The position numbers were made by a program, and so were the translations under genes. 64,000 nucleotides of DNA from JANNPJ01 sp965200525 (lineage in GTDB: Bacteria; Actinomycetota; Actinomycetes; Actinomycetales; Kineosporiaceae), in contig OZ241368.1 of NCBI GenBank assembly GCA_965200525.1, forward strand, positions 7,006,001-7,070,000, read 5' to 3'. A model generated the notes under the pieces. It did no database searches. It was not told the origin of the DNA and was given only the letters and a program-made list of their open reading frames with translations. Positions 46,296 to 55,186 of the stretch are shown here, in pieces. The first letter of the stretch is position 1, and the number at the start of each line of letters is the position of its first letter.

Positions 46296-49088
46296 ATGGT
46301 TTTCGCACCGTCAGGGCCAGGCGTTCTCTCCCAGGCTCTGAAGGCGGTCGACCTGGCCTACAGCGACCCGGTCGAGGCTCAGAAGGTAGCGGCGATCGCC
46401 CTGCGAACGGGCGACGACGAAGCCCGCTCGGTGGCCGAGCGCGCGGTCGGCATGGCCTTCACCGCCCTCGATCGTCTGTCCCGGGCCGAGGCCCATCTGC
46501 ACGCCGCGGTCGAGGTGGCCGAGCGCGGCCGGCTCCCGGTCCGGTCCGGTGAGGCCCGCGGATCGCTGGCCTACCTGCTGGTGCTGATGGGCCGTACCGA
46601 TGAGGCGCTGGCGGCGGTCGAGGCGGCCACCCCCGCCCTGGACGGGCCGGCGGCGGTGAAGGTGGCGATGCTGCGCGGGCTGGTGCTGCACGAGCTGGGC
46701 CGGTTCGTCGAGGCCACCGCCGGGTTCGACGACGCCCTGCGGCAACTGCGCGCCGGCGGGGGCGACGACCTGCAGGAGGCCGACATCCGGAACAACCGGA
46801 GCCTCACCCACATTCACCACCGGGACTGGCTCGCCGCCGGGGCCGACCTGGACCGGGCCGAGCAGCTCTATCTACGGGCCGGGCATGTCGGCCGGACCGC
46901 CCTGGTCTTCCACAACCGGGGGCTGGCCGCGACCTCCCGGGGCGATCTGCCGGCGGCGCTGGCCGCCTACGACGAGGCCGCCGAGCGGTACCGGGCCTCC
47001 GGGCGCGAACCGGGCTCGCTGCCGATCGAGAGAGCCGAAGCCCTGCTGTCGGTTCTGCTGGTGTCCGAGGCCCGCACCGACGCCGAGGCGGGGGTGAGCC
47101 GGCTGGGCCGGGAGCGCAATGCCGTCGACCTGGTGCAGGCCCGGCTCGTCCTGGCCCGGGCCTGCCTGCTCGACGGCGATTTCGCCGCCGCCGGCGATCA
47201 GGCCGACCGGGCCCGGCGCGCGGCGATCGGCCAGCAGCGCCCGGGCTGGGCCGCCCTGGCCGGCTACCTCGGCCTTCGGGCCCGATGGGAGAGCGAGCTC
47301 CCCGGGCCGCAGCTGATCCGGGCCGCCCGGCGCTCGGCGGCCGCCCTGGAGCGGGCCGGCTGGGCGGTGGAGGCGATCGACGCCCGGCTGATCGCCGCCC
47401 GCACGGCGCTGGAGCTGGGCCGGCCGGCGGTGGCCCGGCGCGAGCTGGCCCGGGCCGGCACCGCTGGGGGCGACGGACCGGCCCCGGCCCCGGCACCGGG
47501 TCCGGGTCCGGGTCCGGGTCCGGCGCAGGGTCCGGCGCAGGGTCCGGCGCAGGGTCCGGCGCAGGTGCGGGCCCGGCTCTGGCACGCCCGGGCCCTGCTG
47601 TGCCTGGCCGAGGGCGACCGGCCCGGCGCGCAGGCCGCCCTGCGGGCCGGGATGCGGGTGCTGGAAGACTTCCAGGCCGGTCTGGGGGCCACCGAGCTGC
47701 GGGTGCACGCCGGTGGCCACGGGGCCGAGATCGCCGGCCGCGGAATGCAGCTGGCCCTGGCCGACGACGATGCGACCGGGGTGCTCGAATGGGCGGAGCG
47801 CTGGCGGGCCGGGGCGCTGAGGTACCGCCCGGCCCGCCCGGCCCCGGACGCCGACCTGGCCCTGGATCTGGCCGAGCTGCGCCAGGTAGTCGGCGAACTC
47901 GCGGCCGGCTCCGGCTCCGGCCGCGATCTGACCCCCCTGCAGTCCCGGCAGGCCGCGCTGGAACTGGCCGTACGCAAGCGTTCTCGCCGCATTGGCAGTG
48001 AGCGATCAGCCCGCGGCGGTCGGCTCGAGCAAGCCGGCGGCGGCGATCAGCGGCCGACGGTGGCCGCCCTCGGCGCCGCCCTGGGGCCGGCCACCCTGGT
48101 CGAGTACGTCACCCAGGACGGCCGGCTGCACGCCGTCGTGCTGCGGGACGGGCGGCTGCGGTTGCACCGCCTCGGTCCCGCGGCCGCTGCGGAGCCGGAC
48201 CTGGCCGCGCTGCGGCACGGGTTGCGCCGGCTCGCCTACCGCACCGGGACGCCGGCCTCCCAGGCGGCGGCGGGCCTCTTGGTGGAGCGGGCCGCCCACC
48301 GGCTGGACGCCGCGCTGCTGGCCCCCCTGCTGGATCCCGGCACCGGGCGCCGGCCGGCTCAGCCGCTGGTGATCGTGCCGACCGGGGCGCTGCACGCGCT
48401 GCCCTGGGCGGCCCTGCCCTCGTGTACCGGGCGGCCGGTGTCGATCGCGCCGTCGGCGGCCCTGTGGCACCGGGCCGCCCGGGACGCCGGACCGGCCCCC
48501 GGTGGGCAGGTGTTCGTCTCCGGGCCCGGCCTGGAGCACGCGGCCGGCGAGGTGCTGACCCTGGCCCGCCGCCGTCCGGGCGCGGCTCGCTTCACCGGCC
48601 GTCACGCCCGGGTCGAGGCGGTGACCAAGGCCCTGGACGGCGCCGAACTGGCCCACATCGCCGCCCACGGGCACTTCCGCCCGGACAACCCGCTGTTCTC
48701 CAGCCTGCAGCTCGCCGACGGGCCACTCACCGTCTACGACCTGGAGCACCTGGGCCGGCCGCCGCAGCACGTGATCCTCTCGGCCTGCGAGTCCGGGCTG
48801 TCCGCGGTCCATCCCGGCGACGAGTTGCTCGGCCTGGCCGCGGCCCTGCTGGCGATGGGTTCGCGCACGCTGATCGCGACCGTGATCCCGGTGCCGGACG
48901 CCGCCGTCCGGGCCCTGATGCTGGCCCTGCACCGGTACCTGCGAGCCGGGCACTCGCCGGCGGCGGCGCTGGCCCGGGCCCAGCAGCGGCTGTCCGGCGC
49001 CGGCCACAGCAACGGCAACAGCACCGGCACCGCCGACCCGGCGCAGCGGGCGGCGGCGGCCGGCTTCCTCTGCCTGGGCGCGGGCTGA
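46296..49088 (+). CDS. TPR-repeat protein with C-terminal CHAT (caspase-like) protease domain
   Basis: A 930-residue soluble protein. Residues about 10-390 and 425-520 are TPR-like helix pairs, such as GDDEARSVAERAVGMAFTAL, GRFVEATAGFDDALRQL and GDLPAALAAYDEAAERY. A linker of repeated G-P-A-Q units lies at about 397-425. Residues about 580-930 form the CHAT domain: LVIVPTGALHALPWAAL, then the catalytic His H791 (LAHIAAHGHFRPDNPLF) and Cys C831 (HVILSACESGLSAVHPGDEL), followed by GLAAALLAMGSRTLIATVIPV. Both catalytic residues are intact. CHAT proteins are caspase relatives that cleave partner proteins after activation through the repeat region; the S8/ECF operon next to it is an obvious candidate. 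Confidence 0.92.
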   Translation: MVFAPSGPGVLSQALKAVDLAYSDPVEAQKVAAIALRTGDDEARSVAERAVGMAFTALDRLSRAEAHLHAAVEVAERGRLPVRSGEARGSLAYLLVLMGRTDEALAAVEAATPALDGPAAVKVAMLRGLVLHELGRFVEATAGFDDALRQLRAGGGDDLQEADIRNNRSLTHIHHRDWLAAGADLDRAEQLYLRAGHVGRTALVFHNRGLAATSRGDLPAALAAYDEAAERYRASGREPGSLPIERAEALLSVLLVSEARTDAEAGVSRLGRERNAVDLVQARLVLARACLLDGDFAAAGDQADRARRAAIGQQRPGWAALAGYLGLRARWESELPGPQLIRAARRSAAALERAGWAVEAIDARLIAARTALELGRPAVARRELARAGTAGGDGPAPAPAPGPGPGPGPAQGPAQGPAQGPAQVRARLWHARALLCLAEGDRPGAQAALRAGMRVLEDFQAGLGATELRVHAGGHGAEIAGRGMQLALADDDATGVLEWAERWRAGALRYRPARPAPDADLALDLAELRQVVGELAAGSGSGRDLTPLQSRQAALELAVRKRSRRIGSERSARGGRLEQAGGGDQRPTVAALGAALGPATLVEYVTQDGRLHAVVLRDGRLRLHRLGPAAAAEPDLAALRHGLRRLAYRTGTPASQAAAGLLVERAAHRLDAALLAPLLDPGTGRRPAQPLVIVPTGALHALPWAALPSCTGRPVSIAPSAALWHRAARDAGPAPGGQVFVSGPGLEHAAGEVLTLARRRPGAARFTGRHARVEAVTKALDGAELAHIAAHGHFRPDNPLFSSLQLADGPLTVYDLEHLGRPPQHVILSACESGLSAVHPGDELLGLAAALLAMGSRTLIATVIPVPDAAVRALMLALHRYLRAGHSPAAALARAQQRLSGAGHSNGNSTGTADPAQRAAAAGFLCLGAG
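47517..47564. repeat. Four perfect 12-bp tandem repeats in the CHAT gene
   Basis: GGTCCGGCGCAG is repeated four times, preceded by several GGGTCC copies. It encodes the GPAQ/GPGP linker between the two helical repeat blocks. The identity at DNA level suggests recent slippage, so linker length may vary between strains. Confidence 0.85.
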
Positions 49089-49091
49089 GCC

Positions 49092-49715
49092 CTACTCCCG
49101 GTCCACCACCGACTCGTCAGCCTCCGACTCGTCGTCCGCCGGCCCCGGGTTGCGGACGGCCAGGTAGAAGCCGGCGATCACGACCAGCGCGGCCGCCGCG
49201 ATCAGCAGCACGATGACGACGGTCGTCGAACCACTGCCGCCGCCCCCGTCCGCGGTGCCGGTCGATCCGTCCGCCGCGGCCACACCGGTGGGTTGCGGCG
49301 GCTCGCTGGGCGCCGTCCCCCCGTCGCCCTTGGTGGCGGTGAAGGCGAACCGGCCCGAGATCGGGTGGCCGTCGATCGAGGTCACCCGCCAGATCACCGT
49401 GTACGCCCCGGCCGGCGAGCCCGGCCGCACGGCCTGACGCACCTCCCGGTCGACCAGCGTCGGCGCGCCCTGGGCCACGTTGCCGCTCGGGCCGACCACC
49501 TCGAGCACGCTGCCGAGGGCCAGGGCCGGCTCGTTGAAAGTCAGCGTGATCCGGGTCGGCAGCACGGCGACGGTTGATCTGTCGGCCGGGCTGGTGCTCA
49601 GCAGGATGTTGTGGGCCGACGCGGCCGACGCCGCGCCGAACGTGGCCGCCAGCACCAGCCCGACCACGGCCAGCGCCCGGACCAGTCCGCCGCGCCGCCA
49701 CGGGCCGGCGCTCAC
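49092..49715 (-). CDS. CopC-domain exported protein
   Basis: The GTG at 49715 overlaps the stop of the YcnI gene (GTGA) and gives 207 residues: signal peptide LAVVGLVLAATFGAASAASA, then HNILLSTSPADRSTVAVLP, where the first mature His is the usual Cu(II) ligand. VTSIDGHPISGRFAFT gives the second His region. After a Gly/Ser linker a C-terminal membrane helix (TTVVIVLLIAAAALVVIAGF) with an acidic tail anchors it outside the cell. CopC domains bind copper. Gene order (CopC after YcnI) matches known copper-related clusters. Confidence 0.88.
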   Translation of the reverse strand: MSAGPWRRGGLVRALAVVGLVLAATFGAASAASAHNILLSTSPADRSTVAVLPTRITLTFNEPALALGSVLEVVGPSGNVAQGAPTLVDREVRQAVRPGSPAGAYTVIWRVTSIDGHPISGRFAFTATKGDGGTAPSEPPQPTGVAAADGSTGTADGGGGSGSTTVVIVLLIAAAALVVIAGFYLAVRNPGPADDESEADESVVDRE

Positions 49716-50554
49716 GGCCGCCGCCGCCGTCCGGCCAGTCCGAAGAACACCCCGGTCAGCACGCCGAGGGCACCGACGAAGATCCCGACCGCGCCGAGAA
49801 TGCGGGCCGTCGAGTCGTGGGAGTCGGTGCCCAGGTTCTCCAGCGCCTGGAGGGCGACCGGGTCGCCGGTGGCCGCCACGCTCGATGTCGTGGTCGGTTC
49901 GGGAGTGGCCGTGGCGTCGGCCCCGTCCTCCGGGACGGCGGCGGTGACGGTGAAGGACGGCAGCGGGTGCTCGGGCTCGTCCGCGCCGGCCGGTTGTGGC
50001 TGGTTCCACTTGACCACCGTGCCGTCGGAGTAAGTCTGGGTCACTGGGAACGAGAGCACGGTGGCGTCGTCGGGGATCGGGCCGGCCGAGAGGGCGAACT
50101 CCTGGAACTGACCCGGCCCGACGGCGTGGCCCTTGGTCGCGGTGAAGGTGACCGTCCGGGGAGCCTCGGTGAGCTTGGTCCCGTCCAGGGTCACCGGTTT
50201 CGGCAGTTTGCCCTCCGTCACCGTCACGGTCCAGCCGGAGAGCGGCTCGGCCAGCACCTCGGCCAGCGGCGTGTCGGTGGGCAGCGAGATCTGCACCTTG
50301 CTGGTGCCGGCCTTCTCGGACTCGGTCGGTACCCGGAAGGTGAGCTTGGTGATCTCGGTACCGGCGGCGGTCTGGTCCGGGATCACCTGCACGTGGGCCT
50401 GGGCCGCGGCGGCCCCGGCCAGGCTCAGGCCGACGGCGGCCAGGGCGACTGCGGCGAGGCGCCGGGCCGTCCGGCGAGGACCGGCCGGGGAGTGGGACTT
50501 TCGGGGCACATTGCGATCGGGAGGCAGGGCTGAGCGAGCGTCGTCCTTGATCAT
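49712..50554 (-). CDS. YcnI-type (DUF1775) copper-binding protein
   Basis: The ATG at 50554 gives 280 residues. It has a signal peptide ending in AQA followed by HVQVIPDQTAAGTEITKL, where His is the first mature residue, as in YcnI proteins that bind Cu(II) by a histidine brace. The conserved TFRVPTESEKAGTSKVQI, SGWTVTVTEGKL and TVTFTATKGHAVGPGQFQEF blocks are all present. A membrane helix near the C-terminus (about 251-275) tethers it. It is upstream of and coupled with the CopC gene; a multi-pass membrane protein lies just before. Confidence 0.9.
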   Translation of the reverse strand: MIKDDARSALPPDRNVPRKSHSPAGPRRTARRLAAVALAAVGLSLAGAAAAQAHVQVIPDQTAAGTEITKLTFRVPTESEKAGTSKVQISLPTDTPLAEVLAEPLSGWTVTVTEGKLPKPVTLDGTKLTEAPRTVTFTATKGHAVGPGQFQEFALSAGPIPDDATVLSFPVTQTYSDGTVVKWNQPQPAGADEPEHPLPSFTVTAAVPEDGADATATPEPTTTSSVAATGDPVALQALENLGTDSHDSTARILGAVGIFVGALGVLTGVFFGLAGRRRRP

Positions 50555-50635
50555 GGTGTTCAGAGGTCCTTCGGAAGGGTTCAGGCACACGGGGACGGGG
50601 GCACCACCCGACCCCGGCGCCGAGCGCCACGAAGG

Positions 50636-51292
50636 TCAGGCGGTGGAAAACACGGTGGCGCGGGCCGGCTCCGGAGGCCCGCGCCGTCGCACGCCCCGCC
50701 GGGCCACGCCGGGACGTGGCCGCCCGGCGATCGCGGCCATCACCGGCAGCGCCCGGCGCACCGGGACCGGCCCGGACACCTCGGGCCGGGTGAACCGCAG
50801 TCGCAGCAGTCCGGCCAGCCCCCAGAGCGCTCGCTCGCCGTGGGCCAGCAACAGGGCCACGATCAGCCCGGCCAGCCCGTGAGCGAGCAGCATGGTGGGC
50901 GAGGGCCACAGCCCGGCCGCGGCCGTTCCGTGGCTCATCGGTTCGCCACAGCTGACGGCCACGTGCCCGGCCGCCCCGGGCATGGCCGGCATCGGCCCGG
51001 CCACGACCTGGCAGCCGCGGGTGAGGGACAGGGTCATGAAGGCGACGTGAAGCACGGCCTGGGTCAGCTCGGTGGCCACGATCAGCAGCAGCGGCCCCCG
51101 CCGGCGCGAGGCCAGCAGGTTGATCACGACCATCACCGCCGGAACGGCGACCAGCATCGCCACCGGCGAGACGGTCTCGCCCCCGGTCAGGTGCGCAGCG
51201 CAGGCCAGGCCGACCACCGCCAGCGCGAACAGCGCGACCCGGGTCAGCCGGAGCGCACCTCTCTCCGGAGCCATCACCGGCAGCCTAGCCAT
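50636..51292 (-). CDS. Multi-pass membrane protein of the YcnI/CopC cluster
   Basis: Starting at ATG 51292 this 218-residue protein has about four to five membrane segments (LTRVALFALAVVGLACAAHL, VAMLVAVPAVMVVINLLA, LLLIVATELTQAVLHVAFM, then a loop, and LLAHGLAGLIVALLLAHG) and a basic C-terminal tail. The loop has several His/Met/Cys, for example MPAMPGAAGHVAVSCGEPMSHG, which suits metal contact. It lies 81 bp upstream of the YcnI gene. I do not know a named family; the copper link comes from neighbours and the Met/His content. A start at ATG 51274 is also possible. Confidence 0.6.
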   Translation of the reverse strand: MARLPVMAPERGALRLTRVALFALAVVGLACAAHLTGGETVSPVAMLVAVPAVMVVINLLASRRRGPLLLIVATELTQAVLHVAFMTLSLTRGCQVVAGPMPAMPGAAGHVAVSCGEPMSHGTAAAGLWPSPTMLLAHGLAGLIVALLLAHGERALWGLAGLLRLRFTRPEVSGPVPVRRALPVMAAIAGRPRPGVARRGVRRRGPPEPARATVFSTA

Positions 51293-51444
51293 CGGGCCGT
51301 CGCGATCAACATGCCCAACTCTTTGCAATCACAGCCTTACTCTCTGTTCGCTTCTAGGCTGCGAAAAGAGAGCCGTGCGAGCCCGGAATGAACCCACCGC
51401 CCGTGCCCTTCATCATCTCTTCGCCCGAGAGGTACCGAATATCC

Positions 51445-53589
51445 ATGACCGCTGTCACCGGAGCGGCCCGCCCCGTGGCCGCGTCACCGAAACCCGGCCG
51501 CCTCGCCGCCTACCAGTCCCACGCGCTGGCCCCCCGGTTCCGGTTCACCACCCTCGACGGGCTCGGCGGCCCGGCCGCGCTGCTGGCCGTGCTCTTCACC
51601 CTGAGCCCGATCGCCGACCGGCTCGACCTGCCGGACGCCGCACGGTACGTCTTCGACGGCGGGTTCGTGGGTGTCGACCTGCTCCTGGTGCTCGCCGGCT
51701 TCCTGGTCGCCCGGCGCCTGCTGGCGCCGTCCCCGGAGGGCGTAGGCCTGAGCGGGCGCCTGCTGCGCCGGATCGCGCCGCTGCACCTGCTGGCCTGGGC
51801 GGTGGCGCTGGGCTGGGTGGCCGCCCCGATGCTCCGGCCGATCCTGCACGGCGACCTCGATCCCGGCGACACCGCGATCACCGGGACGCCGGCCCACTGG
51901 CTCCTCAGCGCGGCGCTGCTGTCCGGCTTCGTCGACCCAGGCCCGGCCGGCTACCCGATGGCCTGGGCGCTGTCGGTCGGCTTCTGGACCAGCGTTCTGC
52001 TGATCGTGCTGGCCGCCGTCCTGGGCCGGATGTCGGGCCTGGCCGCCTGGATCGGGCCGCTCGGCCGGTCCGCCCGGTTCGGCCGCCCGGAGCGGATCGG
52101 CGGTCCCGATCCGGAACGACCGGTCCTGCTCAGCGCCCTGATCGGAGTCGTGGTCGGCGCCATCCTGCTGCTGACCACCTCGACGACGGCGGCCGGGGCC
52201 TACCAGGTCGGCCTGCCGGCCACCGGGCGGGGCCTGATCGGCATCGGCCTGGGCATGCTCACCTACGTCCGGTTGCGCGCCTCCACCGGGCCGCTGGCCC
52301 CACCGACCGCTCCGGGACGGCGCCCGTGGCAGTTCCCGGCCGGCCTCGGCGCCTCGGTGGCCCTGGGCGCGCTGCTGTTCTGCGTCTACCGCAGCGACCT
52401 GGTGCTGCGCAGCCATCTGCTGGCCGGGTTCGCCGTCGCGCCCGTCCTGATCTACTTCGTGGCCCGCTTCGACCGGCGCAGCCGGCTGCACCGCACGCTC
52501 GACAGCCGCGCCCCGCAATGGCTGGGGCGGCGGGCCCTGGCCCTGTTCGTCCTACACGGCGCGGTACTGATCTCGGTCGAGCAGATCAGCACCCACGGCC
52601 ACCTGGACGTCGGCTCCCGCCTGGTCAACCTGTGCATCGTGATCGAGACCGTGGTCGGCTCGCTGATCGCGGCCGAACTGGCCCACCGGTTCGTGGAACG
52701 GCTGCTGGCCGCCCGCCCGCCGAGCGTGATGCCGAACGACCTGATCGTGGACGCCGCCGGGCCGGAGGCCGAGACAGCCGGAACCACGGCTGAGCCGGCG
52801 CCGGAGCCCACGCCTTCCCGTTCGAGGTCGACCCGCAAGAAGACGGCCCGCCAGGACGCCGGCGAGGCGGCCCGGACAACGGCCCTGGCCGAGGTGACCA
52901 AGGCCGCCGCCGTTCGGGCCGCGGCCCGCAAGACCTCCCCGGCCCCGACACCAGCCCCCGCCCCGACACCAGCCCGAGCCCCGGCCCCGAGCCCGTCCCC
53001 GGAGGCCGCACCCGTGGACGCACCCGTGGCCCGGACTCCTCGGCTCCGGATTCCCACCCAGGCCGGCCGGACCCGCACCGGCGAGTCCAGCCCGACCGAG
53101 CCGGTCGGCCCGACCGAGCCTCCGGCGACCGTCGTCCGTTCCGAGCTGCGCCTCAAGCCGCTCCCCCGCCGCCGCCCGGCGCCGTCCGACCGCCCCACCT
53201 CTTCCGACCGCCCTACCTCTTCCGACAGCCCCGCCTCTCCCGACAGCTCAGCCGCCGAGATCCCGACCGCTCCCAAGCCCGCGAAGGCAGCCTCACGCAA
53301 GCGGCCCGACTCGGCTCAGAAGACCGCCGACGCGATCAAGTCGGCCGCCGGGATGGCCAAGAAGACCGCCGATGCCCGCAAGAGCAGCAGCCCCACGGCC
53401 AAGAAGGCCGCCGCCAAGAAGGCCGTCCCACCCGCGAAGTCGGCCGGGCCGGCGAAGAAGACGGTCGACGTCCGGGCTCAGACCGTGGACGTGCGCCGCG
53501 ACTCGAGCGACACCACCGTCGACCTGACCCCCACCGATCGGCCCGACCCCGTCGTCCCCGACGACACCGACGGCGGTCCGGCGAACTGA
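51445..53589 (+). CDS. Acyltransferase-3-like membrane protein with long basic tail
   Basis: From ATG 51445 the protein has 714 residues (733 from 51388). Residues about 35-430 are a polytopic membrane domain like OafA/YrhL acyltransferases, with TTLDGLGGPAALLAVLFTLS and GGFVGVDLLLVLAGFLVARRLL at the start. The usual D-G-L-R-G Arg and the following His in the first helix are not present (G and F-T here), so acyl transfer may be lost. Residues about 455-714 are a soluble tail rich in Lys/Ala/Pro/Ser, including RSRSTRKKTARQ and KKAAAKKAVPPAKSAGPAKK, like histone H1. It should lie in the cytoplasm if membrane topology is as in related proteins. Confidence 0.72.
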   Translation: MTAVTGAARPVAASPKPGRLAAYQSHALAPRFRFTTLDGLGGPAALLAVLFTLSPIADRLDLPDAARYVFDGGFVGVDLLLVLAGFLVARRLLAPSPEGVGLSGRLLRRIAPLHLLAWAVALGWVAAPMLRPILHGDLDPGDTAITGTPAHWLLSAALLSGFVDPGPAGYPMAWALSVGFWTSVLLIVLAAVLGRMSGLAAWIGPLGRSARFGRPERIGGPDPERPVLLSALIGVVVGAILLLTTSTTAAGAYQVGLPATGRGLIGIGLGMLTYVRLRASTGPLAPPTAPGRRPWQFPAGLGASVALGALLFCVYRSDLVLRSHLLAGFAVAPVLIYFVARFDRRSRLHRTLDSRAPQWLGRRALALFVLHGAVLISVEQISTHGHLDVGSRLVNLCIVIETVVGSLIAAELAHRFVERLLAARPPSVMPNDLIVDAAGPEAETAGTTAEPAPEPTPSRSRSTRKKTARQDAGEAARTTALAEVTKAAAVRAAARKTSPAPTPAPAPTPARAPAPSPSPEAAPVDAPVARTPRLRIPTQAGRTRTGESSPTEPVGPTEPPATVVRSELRLKPLPRRRPAPSDRPTSSDRPTSSDSPASPDSSAAEIPTAPKPAKAASRKRPDSAQKTADAIKSAAGMAKKTADARKSSSPTAKKAAAKKAVPPAKSAGPAKKTVDVRAQTVDVRRDSSDTTVDLTPTDRPDPVVPDDTDGGPAN

Positions 53590-53606
53590 GGGAGCCGGTC
53601 GAACCA

Positions 53607-53635
53607 GGGGCGGGCCCTCAGTTCAGCGGGCCGCC
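53607..53635. terminator. Weak hairpin at convergent gene ends
   Basis: GGCGGGCCC and GGGCCGCC at about 53609-53617 and 53628-53635 can pair with a one-base bulge between the acyltransferase-like gene and hutH stops. Plausible shared terminator, low support. Confidence 0.3.
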
Positions 53636-55186
53636 GGTGACGGCACTGGCGGCCCGCAGGACGGCTCCCGAGGCGACCGCGTCCGCGACCCAGGCCAGCT
53701 CGGGCGCCAGGAACCGGTCCGGCCCCGGGCCGGCCACGCCGGTGCGGATCAGGTCGCGCACGGCCGCGGTCGGGCCGGCCGGCTCCAGGGGGGCCCGCAG
53801 GTCCAGGGCCCGGGCCGCCGTGAGCAGCTCGACCGCCAGCACCTGGGTCAGTCCCTCGATCGCCCGGCGCAGCTTGCGGGCCGCGGCCCAGCCCATCGAC
53901 ACGTGGTCCTCCTGCATCGCCGAGGACGGGATCGAGTCCACCGACGCGGGTACGGCCAGCCGCTTGAGCTCCGAGACGATGCCGGCCGCGGTGTACTGGG
54001 CGATCATGTGCCCGGAGTCGACGCCGGGCCGGTGAGCCAGGAACGGCGGCAGGCCGTCACTGCGCTTGGCGTCGAGCTGGCGGTCGGTCCGCCGCTCGCT
54101 GATGCCGGCCACGTCGGCCACCGCGATGGCCAGGAAGTCGAGCACGTAGCCGACCGGTGCCCCGTGGAAGTTGCCGTTCGACTCGACCCGCCCGTCGTGG
54201 GTCACCACCGGGTTGTCGATCGCGGCGGCCAGCTCGCGGTGAGCCACCAGCCGGGCGTGATCGAGGGTGTCCCGGGCGGCGCCGTGCACCTGCGGGGAGC
54301 AACGCAGCGAGTAGGCGTCCTGAACCCGGGTGCATTCCGGGCCCCGGTGACTGGCCATGATCGCCGAGCCGGCCAGCAGGGCCCGCAGGTTGGCCGCCGA
54401 GGCGGCCTGACCCGGGTGCGGGCGCAACCGGATCAGGTCGGCCGCGAACACCGCGTCGGTGCCGAGCAGGGCCTCCACGCTCATCGCGGCGGCGATGTCG
54501 GCCACCGCCAGCAGGTCGGCCAGGTCGGCCATCGCCAGCACGAGCATGCCGAGCATGCCGTCGGTGCCGTTGATCAGGGCCAGGCCCTCCTTCTCGACCA
54601 GCTGCAGCGGGGTGATGCCGGCCGCGGCCAGGGCGACGTCGGCCGGCATGGCCACGCCCTCGGCGTCGCGCACCGGGCCCTCGCCCATCAGGGCCAGGGC
54701 GCAGTGCGACAGCGGGGCCAGGTCACCCGAACAGCCCAGCGAACCGTACTCGTGCACGACCGGGGTGATGCCGGCGTTGAGCACATCGGCGTAGGTCTGC
54801 GCGGTGACCGGGCGGACGCCGGTCCGGCCGGTGGCCAGGGTCGACAGGCGCAGCAGCATCAGGGCCCGGACCACCTCGCGCTCGACCGCCGGGCCGGCCC
54901 CGGCCGCGTGCGAGCGGATCAGCCCGGCCTGCAGCTCGGCCCGCAGGTCGAGCGGGATGAAGGTGGTGGCCAGGGCGCCGAAACCGGTGGAGATGCCGTA
55001 GTGCGGCTCGACGTCCTCGGCCAGTTCGGTGACGACGGCGTGCGACTGGGCGATCGCCGCCAATGCCTCGGCGCTCAGCTCCACCCGGGCCCCGTCGCGA
55101 GCCACGGCCACCAGTTCGTCGAAGCCGATCGGCCCCAGCCCGATCTCGACGGTGGACGGGGCCCGGGGCGGTGCGATTGAGGTCAT
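53618..55186 (-). CDS. hutH: Histidine ammonia-lyase
   Basis: ATG 55186 gives a 522-residue protein (family normal about 510). The MIO-forming triad lies in EYGSLGCSGDLAPLSHCALALMGEGP as Cys152-Ser153-Gly154; many HALs have Ala-Ser-Gly and I believe actinobacterial ones often use Cys. Other signatures are YGISTGFG with the catalytic Tyr63, LINGTDGM, and VHGAARDTLDHAR and the VESNGNFHG region. It deaminates histidine to urocanate. Other hut genes are not next to it, so it may be separately regulated. A close relative (tyrosine or phenylalanine lyase) is not excluded but the pattern fits HAL. Confidence 0.88.
   Translation of the reverse strand: MTSIAPPRAPSTVEIGLGPIGFDELVAVARDGARVELSAEALAAIAQSHAVVTELAEDVEPHYGISTGFGALATTFIPLDLRAELQAGLIRSHAAGAGPAVEREVVRALMLLRLSTLATGRTGVRPVTAQTYADVLNAGITPVVHEYGSLGCSGDLAPLSHCALALMGEGPVRDAEGVAMPADVALAAAGITPLQLVEKEGLALINGTDGMLGMLVLAMADLADLLAVADIAAAMSVEALLGTDAVFAADLIRLRPHPGQAASAANLRALLAGSAIMASHRGPECTRVQDAYSLRCSPQVHGAARDTLDHARLVAHRELAAAIDNPVVTHDGRVESNGNFHGAPVGYVLDFLAIAVADVAGISERRTDRQLDAKRSDGLPPFLAHRPGVDSGHMIAQYTAAGIVSELKRLAVPASVDSIPSSAMQEDHVSMGWAAARKLRRAIEGLTQVLAVELLTAARALDLRAPLEPAGPTAAVRDLIRTGVAGPGPDRFLAPELAWVADAVASGAVLRAASAVTGGPLN

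Noticed and set aside
47499..47564. GGTCCGGCGCAG repeats as regulatory iterons
   Set aside because: They lie inside the CHAT gene, keep the reading frame and encode a linker.
49716..50909. Upstream extension of the CopC frame
   Set aside because: It overlaps the YcnI gene in another frame; the GTG at 49715 starts a proper signal peptide and is coupled by overlap.
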